Source: Clostridiales bacterium
Lineage (GTDB): Bacteria; Bacillota; Clostridia; Oscillospirales; Oscillospiraceae
Direction: 5' to 3'
Assembly: GCA_004553495.1 (NCBI GenBank)
Contig: SFLE01000015.1
Coordinates: 1 to 34,192 of the forward strand
Length of the DNA: 34,192 bases
The notes beneath the pieces were generated by a model. The model did no database searches, was not told the origin of the DNA, and worked only from the letters and a program-made list of their open reading frames with translations. Shown here one piece after another: positions 30,942-34,192 of this stretch (position 1 is its first letter; each line of letters begins with the position of its first letter). A program made the translations under genes and the position numbers.

Positions 30942-31298
30942 ATGACATTTATCTGTTACCCCAAATGCAGCACCTGCCGGAAGGCGCAGGATTGGCTGGA
31001 TGCTAACGGCATCGCATATGAGCTGCGGGATATTAAGACCGAAAATCCCGCTTATGACGAGCTTGCGGCGTGGCACAAGCTCAGCGGGCTGCCGCTGAAA
31101 AGGTTTTTCAACACCAGCGGTCTGCTGTACAAGTCCATGGAGCTTAAAAACAAGCTGCCCGACATGAGCGAGGACGATATGCTGAAGCTCCTTGCATCAG
31201 ACGGTATGCTCGTAAAGCGCCCGATTTTGGTGGGCGGCGGCTTTGTGCTCGTGGGCTTTAAGGAAAGCGAGTGGGCATCGCGGCTGAAAAGCGAATAA
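30942..31298 (+). CDS. ArsC/Spx-family thioredoxin-fold protein
   Basis: This is a 118-residue protein of the arsenate reductase C/Spx/YffB family. The N-terminal CSTCRKAQ motif holds two cysteines as in Spx, and the later KRPILV segment supplies the conserved Arg-Pro. Family members act either as thiol reductases or as RNA polymerase-binding redox regulators; sequence alone does not decide which. It is packed directly behind the macrodomain gene, so a shared response to oxidative or ADP-ribosylation stress is possible (inference). Confidence 0.9.
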   Translation: MTFICYPKCSTCRKAQDWLDANGIAYELRDIKTENPAYDELAAWHKLSGLPLKRFFNTSGLLYKSMELKNKLPDMSEDDMLKLLASDGMLVKRPILVGGGFVLVGFKESEWASRLKSE

Positions 31299-31318
31299 TT
31301 GTCGCCTGACAAGCGACC

Positions 31319-31369
31319 AAACCCTCCTCCGGACGCGCTACAATAGCGCCATCAAACGAAGGAGGGTTT
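31319..31369 (+). repeat. Inverted repeat covering the VWA gene ribosome site
   Basis: AAACCCTCCT (31319-31328) pairs perfectly with AGGAGGGTTT (31360-31369), which is the Shine-Dalgarno sequence of the VWA gene. A -10-like TACAAT (31339-31344) sits between the arms, so only transcripts started inside the loop would have an exposed ribosome site. Confidence 0.55.
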
Positions 31370-31374
31370 TTATT

Positions 31375-32010
31375 ATGACAGAACTGGTTTTCATCCTTGA
31401 CCGCAGCGGCTCCATGTCGGGGCTCGAGAGCGACACCATCGGAGGCTTCAACTCCATGATCGCAAAGCAGAAAAGGCAGTCCGGCGAGGCGCTGGTATCC
31501 ACCGTGCTTTTCGATAACGAGAGCGTTATCATCCACGACCGTCTGCCGCTGGAGAAGGTGCCGCCCATGACGGAGAAGGAGTACTTCACCCGCGGCTGCA
31601 CGGCGCTGCTGGACGCCGTTGGCGGCGCGATACGCCACATCGGGAATATCCACAAATACGCCCGAAAGGAGGATGTGCCCGAAAAGACGATGTTCATAAT
31701 CACCACCGACGGCTATGAGAACGCCAGCCGCCGCTACGATTACGATACGGTGCGGCGCATGATTGAGCACGAAAAGGAGAAATACGGCTGGGAGTTTCTT
31801 TTTCTCGGCGCAAACATCGACGCGGCAAAGGAGGCCGCGCGCTTTGGCATTGACGCCGACCGCGCGGTAAACTACAAGTGCGACAAGGCGGGCACGGAGC
31901 TCAACTACGAGGTCATGAGCGAGGCTATCTGCTGCGTTCGCGCGGCTCAGCCCCTCGGTGCCGGCTGGAAACGCCGCATAGACGAGGATGTAAAAAAGCG
32001 CGGGAAATAG
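31375..32010 (+). CDS. VWA-domain protein
   Basis: This is a cytoplasmic von Willebrand factor A domain protein of 211 residues. The metal-ion-dependent adhesion site is intact: Asp9-x-Ser11-x-Ser13 (DRSGSMSG), a threonine in TRGCTALLDA, and Asp in TTDGYEN. TerY-like stand-alone VWA proteins of this length act in stress and metal-resistance modules, usually as scaffolds. GGAGGG lies before the ATG. It follows the macrodomain and Spx genes with a 76-base gap. Confidence 0.88.
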   Translation: MTELVFILDRSGSMSGLESDTIGGFNSMIAKQKRQSGEALVSTVLFDNESVIIHDRLPLEKVPPMTEKEYFTRGCTALLDAVGGAIRHIGNIHKYARKEDVPEKTMFIITTDGYENASRRYDYDTVRRMIEHEKEKYGWEFLFLGANIDAAKEAARFGIDADRAVNYKCDKAGTELNYEVMSEAICCVRAAQPLGAGWKRRIDEDVKKRGK

Positions 32011-32031
32011 CTCAATGTTAAAATGCGTTGC

Positions 32032-32060
32032 TTGCGTTCAGACGCCATACAGGCTACAAT
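32032..32060 (+). promoter_or_regulatory. Promoter of the truncated membrane ORF
   Basis: TTGCGT (32032-32037), a 17-base spacer and TACAAT (32055-32060). It could now drive the recombinase remnant downstream. Confidence 0.5.
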
Positions 32061-32083
32061 CTTCTCTGAAAGCGGGTGAGGTC

Positions 32084-32222
32084 ATGCTGAACGAAAGCAT
32101 AAAACGCGGCGCAATCATTCTGTTGTCCTTTGCCGCTTTAATAGCCGCACTGACGGTAAAAAGCAAGCCGTTTACCATACTTTTAATGTCCGCCTGCATG
32201 ATCGCGTCGCTCATTATAAGAA
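32084..32222 (+). pseudogene. Truncated small membrane protein gene
   Basis: An ATG with GGGTGAGG upstream starts a frame of about 46 codons with two hydrophobic segments (GAIILLSFAALIAALTV and FTILLMSACMIASLII). It then runs into the recombinase sequence in another frame (the frame stops at 32401). I read 32220 as the breakpoint where a mobile element remnant replaced the rest of the gene. Confidence 0.5.
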
Positions 32223-32904
32223 AACAGTGGACTCCCGCTGGATGTTCCCGTCGCCTGTCAAGGAGGACTGTCCCATTACACCCGGCGTGGTGCGCCGCAG
32301 ATTGCAGCTCATTCTGGAGCACGCAGGATGCAAGCATGTTCGATTTCATGATCTGCGTCATACCTTCGCAACGCTGGCACTGGAAAACGGCATGGATGTG
32401 AAAACACTCTCCGCCATACTGGGGCATGTGTCGGCGGCCACCACGCTGGACATCTACACCCACATTACCGATGATATGCAGCGGGCAGCCGCCGAAAATA
32501 TTGACCGCAGCATCGGCAAGGCAGCGCCACAGGAGTACGCTTCAGAGTCGGGACAGGAAACTGCACCGGCCCAGGCAGAAAAGCCGAGAATGACCGACTT
32601 CAAGCCCTATGTGGGCCGCAAGCGCAGATCCGGCACCGGCTGTGTCAGCGAGATCAACGACCATCTCTTTGAAGGCCGCTACTCTCCCAAATGGCCCGAC
32701 GGCAAAAAGCACGCACGGAATGTCTACGCCCACACCCGCGAGGAGTGCGAAGAGAAGCTAAAGGTGCTAATCGTGGAGATGAAAGCCGAGATTGCGGAGT
32801 TGAAACGGCGGAAAGCGGAGGGATCTCTGCCGCCGCAGGGGCCGGAGAAAGGTAAGAAGAAAGGCGGGAAGAAAGCGAAGAAGTCTAAGAAAGAGAACAA
32901 ATAA
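32221..32904 (+). pseudogene. 5'-truncated tyrosine recombinase (integrase) of an integrative element
   Basis: This is the C-terminal half of a phage/ICE-type tyrosine recombinase. It keeps the box II residues (HDLRHTFATLALENG, LGHVSAATTLD) and the tyrosine nucleophile (IYTHIT), but lacks the N-terminal DNA-binding part and the first catalytic arginine, so it should be inactive. After the catalytic domain it carries an extension with a DNA-binding-like motif (GRYSPKWPDGKKHARNVYAH) and a Lys-rich tail. The frame has no proper start, only a GTG at 32227. Confidence 0.85.
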
Positions 32905-32908
32905 AAAG

Positions 32909-32954
32909 AATCACCGACATGGGTGCCGAGTAATTGGTACCCATGTCGGTGATT
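32909..32954 (+). terminator. Long terminator hairpin after the integrase remnant
   Basis: A 16-bp perfect stem (AATCACCGACATGGGT with ACCCATGTCGGTGATT) is followed by TT. It is stronger than any other stem in the window and may mark the end of the mobile element. Beyond it, 32955-33186 is AT-rich with no gene visible. Confidence 0.85.
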
Positions 32955-33186
32955 TTAACGCGCTGCGTTTGACTGTCTGTGAATGTAACGCCAAAATACA
33001 ACGATAAAAATCAGGGCCAGGACTTTCTGCGAGACATTAGAATATGTTAAATGTCTTATAAATTAAAAAGTAAAATTCTTAAAGTAAATCCATTCCGCTA
33101 TCCTCATAAACGCGCCAATATTTGAAGCTCAGAAGCCTTATTTTCGACGTAAATAACTTTTGTCTGCGAAAATATCGAAAATACTC

Positions 33187-33215
33187 TTGACATGTCGTTC
33201 CAAGGGTGTTATCTT
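33187..33215 (+). promoter_or_regulatory. Promoter of the winged-helix-like orphan
   Basis: TTGACA (33187-33192), a 17-base spacer and TATCTT (33210-33215), about 35 bases before the ATG at 33253. Confidence 0.6.
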
Positions 33216-33252
33216 ATTACCATAAACTATTTCTACGAGAGGAGCATGCAGT

Positions 33253-34020
33253 ATGGCGGAACGAGAAAAGAGTGCGCTGTATCCAGGGGCTACCTGGGCC
33301 GAGTGCATCGAGCTTATCAAAAAGATTAGCTCGTTTAATTTGAAGGCAGTTTCCTATCAAGAACTGGCGAAGAAATACGGCCTTTCGAGCACAACGACAA
33401 AATCCTTTACAGCCAAGATTGGTGCGGCGAAACAATTTGGTTTGGTCACTACAGCTCAGGGCAACACCATTCAACTTACGGATGCAAGCAAGAAGTTATT
33501 GTACCCAACAGGCGAATCTGTACGAGGCGTTGAGCTCACCTGCTTTGCTCAAGCGCCACTGTATTCAAAGCTTATCAGCAAATATGATGGCATGGCCTTA
33601 CCTGCGCAGGAACTGTTGGCTAATATTCTTATGAACGAATATCGCATCACTCGATCAGTTAAGGATTCTGCAGCCAAATGCTTTCTTGAAAGCGCTGAGC
33701 AGTTGGAGCTAATCAAGGGTGGTATCCTGTGTTACACTGATGCAGAAAACGAACCCGAAGAACCCACAGCCAAGCAGCCTGTCACCGAAGAAACCGATAT
33801 TCCAACGCAGGTCATTGCACCACCCACACCTTCTGCCGCTGCACAAGTAGTGCAGGTTCCCGTTCCCGGTGAGGCTGACTACATCACACAAGCAATTCCT
33901 TTTACTTCCGGAAAAATCGCCCGCTTTATTATTCCTGTTGATGCAACAGAGGACGATTTGTTGCTCCTGCACGATATGTTTGATGTGCTTCTTAAACGCA
34001 AGTTTAAGCTCGACATCTAA
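33253..34020 (+). CDS. Unrecognised protein with winged-helix-like N-terminal half
   Basis: This is a 255-residue protein. Residues 1-155 look like two helix-rich, winged-helix-like units (ELAKKYGLSSTTTKSFTAKIG then NTIQLTDASKKLL; EYRITRSVKDSAAKCFLESAEQLELI), reminiscent of DUF5343-type domains. Residues 165-205 are a Pro/Thr/Glu/Ala linker, and the last 45 residues form a compact beta-alpha unit. GAGAGGAG precedes the ATG. Codon use is more AT-rich than in the core genes, and ACGT sites flank it, so it is probably acquired. No function can be given. Confidence 0.75.
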   Translation: MAEREKSALYPGATWAECIELIKKISSFNLKAVSYQELAKKYGLSSTTTKSFTAKIGAAKQFGLVTTAQGNTIQLTDASKKLLYPTGESVRGVELTCFAQAPLYSKLISKYDGMALPAQELLANILMNEYRITRSVKDSAAKCFLESAEQLELIKGGILCYTDAENEPEEPTAKQPVTEETDIPTQVIAPPTPSAAAQVVQVPVPGEADYITQAIPFTSGKIARFIIPVDATEDDLLLLHDMFDVLLKRKFKLDI

Positions 34021-34021
34021 A

Positions 34022-34117
34022 CAAAAAGCAGACCACCCATAGGTGATCTGCCTCTTGAAAACCTGTGCGCCAACACAGATCCCTCCGACATGTATGCCGG
34101 GGTGCATAGTCTAACAC
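34022..34117 (-). ncRNA. Candidate ~95-base small RNA divergent from the edge gene
   Basis: On the minus strand a promoter (TTGAAA 34147-34152, 17 bases, TACACT 34124-34129 with an upstream TGG) starts a transcript near 34117. It would end at a hairpin (GCAGATCACC with GGGTGGTCTGC) followed by five T at 34023-34051. No ORF lies inside. Its terminator loop side UCACCU can pair with AGGUGA in the ribosome site of the gene starting at 34185. This suggests a type I antitoxin-like or other regulatory RNA. Confidence 0.45.
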
Positions 34118-34123
34118 GTTAAA

Positions 34124-34152
34124 AGTGTACCATACATCGTCGAGGATTTCAA
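34124..34152 (-). promoter_or_regulatory. Promoter of the candidate small RNA
   Basis: TTGAAA (34147-34152), exactly 17 bases, TACACT (34124-34129) with extended -10 TGG on the minus strand. Confidence 0.6.
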
Positions 34153-34184
34153 GAGGAACCTTCTAAAAAGGAGGTGACCGCCCT

Positions 34185-34192
34185 ATGGATAA
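34185..34192 (+). CDS. Start of a gene cut by the window edge
   Basis: AAGGAGGTGACC is followed at the right distance by ATG GAT AA, so a gene begins here. Only two and a part codons are inside the window. Small hydrophobic proteins starting MDN or MDK are common in clostridial mobile elements, but nothing more can be said. Confidence 0.6.

Overview
The window looks like chromosomal DNA of an uncultured gut-type Clostridia bacterium (Firmicutes; Oscillospiraceae/Ruminococcaceae-like is my inference). Reasons: strong AGGAGG-type ribosome sites, consensus TTGACA/TATAAT promoters, a T-box, a TPP riboswitch, ECF-type S components (ThiT, QueT), RicT, KhpB/Jag, and S-layer-homology (SLH) surface proteins. 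G+C is fairly high.

Layout. 1-5158 (minus): a nadE-purB-purA-guaA operon for NAD and AMP/GMP synthesis. 5289-7327: a secreted SLH-anchored lysozyme (plus), then the minus-strand operon holB-ricT-InlB-like membrane protein, which continues to 9430. 9697-12890 (minus): rpmH-rnpA-yidD-yidC-jag-acpP. 12970-14907 (minus): thiT behind a TPP riboswitch, and queH-queT for queuosine precursor salvage. 14994-17720 (plus): a secreted SLH-anchored metallophosphoesterase.

17779-24273 holds two divergent paralogous TrpXYZ-type ABC importer operons. The left one sits behind a Tyr-rich 50-residue leader peptide and a terminator, which looks like classical attenuation. The right one sits behind a tRNA-Trp-type T-box. 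I infer that the left operon imports tyrosine or related aromatics and the right one tryptophan.

24317-28207: a small HTH regulator with paired operators and small divergent ORFs, a CstA-like peptide/pyruvate transporter, and a tandem pair of Q/N/Y-rich zinc-ribbon membrane proteins. 28208-34192 is accessory DNA: two gene remnants, a palindromic repeat family, a macrodomain-Spx/ArsC-VWA cluster, a truncated membrane gene joined to a truncated tyrosine recombinase, a winged-helix-like orphan protein, and a candidate small RNA divergent from a gene that starts at the window edge.

The most striking whole-window signal was found by reading every line. The tetranucleotide ACGT occurs only 13 times in 34 kb, where roughly 130 would be expected by chance. 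Eleven of the 13 lie in one 1.5-kb block (15361-16888) inside the metallophosphoesterase gene, and the other two lie in the last 1.1 kb. This suggests genome-wide loss of ACGT (restriction avoidance, or deamination of a methylated site) and marks those two stretches as recent arrivals.
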